This document shows positions 5,659 through 5,924 of a stretch of 5,924 nt of DNA, one piece after another (the stretch's first letter is position 1; each line of letters begins with the position of its first letter). The translations under genes were made by a program, and so were the position numbers. Under the pieces are notes generated by a model. The model ran no database searches. It was not told the DNA's origin and saw nothing but the letters and a program-made list of their open reading frames with translations. Source of the stretch: an uncultured Gammaproteobacteria bacterium (lineage in GTDB: Bacteria > Pseudomonadota > Gammaproteobacteria > Steroidobacterales > GCA-2729495); the NCBI GenBank assembly GCA_937958785.1, contig CALGMY010000217.1, forward strand, positions 1-5,924. Reading direction: 5' to 3'.

Positions 5659-5924
5659 ATGAAACTCACCCGCCAGAACGTCGAGCACATTGCGCACCTC
5701 GCCCGCCTCGAGATCACCCCGGACGAGCTTGCCGGCGTGGTCGAGAAGCTCGGCCGGATCGTGAGCTTCGTGGACCAGCTCAAGTCGGCGGACACCGGTG
5801 CCGTCGAGCCCATGGCCCATCCGCTGGACATGGTCCAGCGCCTGCGGGCGGACGAGGTCACCGAGTCCGACCACCGGGACCTGTACCAGTGCAACAGCGC
5901 GGCGGTGGTGGACGGCCTTTACAC
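5659..5924 (+). CDS. gatC: Aspartyl/glutamyl-tRNA amidotransferase subunit C, C-terminus cut by window edge
   Basis: GatC is the small stabilising subunit of the cytoplasmic GatCAB complex, which converts mischarged Glu-tRNA(Gln) and/or Asp-tRNA(Asn) to the correct amidated forms. The 88 visible codons begin MKLTRQNVEHIAHLARLEIT, the classic GatC N-terminus, with the FVDQL helix (about 37-41), EPMAHPLDM (about 49-57), the LRADEVTE segment (61-68) and the conserved VDGLY near the end (83-87). Family members are about 95 residues, so around seven (usually a VPKVIE-like end) are missing. The ATG at 5659 is chosen by alignment. The frame is open upstream to ATGs at 5638 and 5590, which would add 7 or 23 residues (MIPGPGKPRPE...) unlike the family. 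The ribosome site is weak (GGA about 5 bases upstream). gatA and gatB are expected to follow outside the window. Confidence 0.95.
   Translation, partial: MKLTRQNVEHIAHLARLEITPDELAGVVEKLGRIVSFVDQLKSADTGAVEPMAHPLDMVQRLRADEVTESDHRDLYQCNSAAVVDGLY

Noticed and set aside
5505..5894. Minus-strand open frame spanning the gatC region and the intergenic gap
   Set aside because: The plus strand carries a clear gatC here. The minus product is Arg/Ser rich with no motif and would cross the divergent promoter region.

Overview
The window comes from a high-GC bacterium, most likely a gammaproteobacterium. This rests on similarity remembered from family sequences (MreB, PBP2, RodA and GatC all read like gammaproteobacterial proteins) and on gene order, because gatC diverging from mreBCD is a familiar gammaproteobacterial arrangement. 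I cannot name a genus.

Nearly the whole window is a minus-strand cell-elongation (Rod complex, elongasome) operon read from right to left: mreB (5497-4490), mreC (4373-3492), mreD (3495-3004), mrdA encoding PBP2 (2989-1115) and rodA (1118 to beyond base 1). MreB is the membrane-bound actin-like scaffold, MreC and MreD are the membrane and periplasmic links, RodA is the glycan polymerase and PBP2 the transpeptidase. Together they insert peptidoglycan along the side wall. Four of the genes are tightly packed: mreC/mreD and mrdA/rodA overlap by 4 bases (ATGA), and mreD to mrdA is 14 bp.

The exception is the 117-bp mreB-mreC gap. It is almost filled by a 106-bp inverted-repeat element (4388-4493) with two 39-base arms, each starting with GTAG at its outer end and each able to fold alone. 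This looks like a REP doublet (REPIN). Its outer GTAG supplies the mreB stop codon. Removing it on paper gives an mreB ending three codons later at a TAA, 4 bases before the mreC ATG, which would match the tight spacing of the rest of the operon.

On the right, gatC (5659 to beyond 5924, plus strand) is divergent from mreB and encodes the small subunit of the Asp/Glu-tRNA amidotransferase, probably followed by gatA and gatB outside the window. The 161-bp divergent region (5498-5658) holds candidate promoters for both directions.

I see no new multi-gene system. The points worth a second look are the REPIN-like element and its effect on mreB/mreC, an MreB lacking about 10-12 residues of an N-terminal loop, and a PBP2 whose residues match a zinc-binding site with Cys in place of one Asp.
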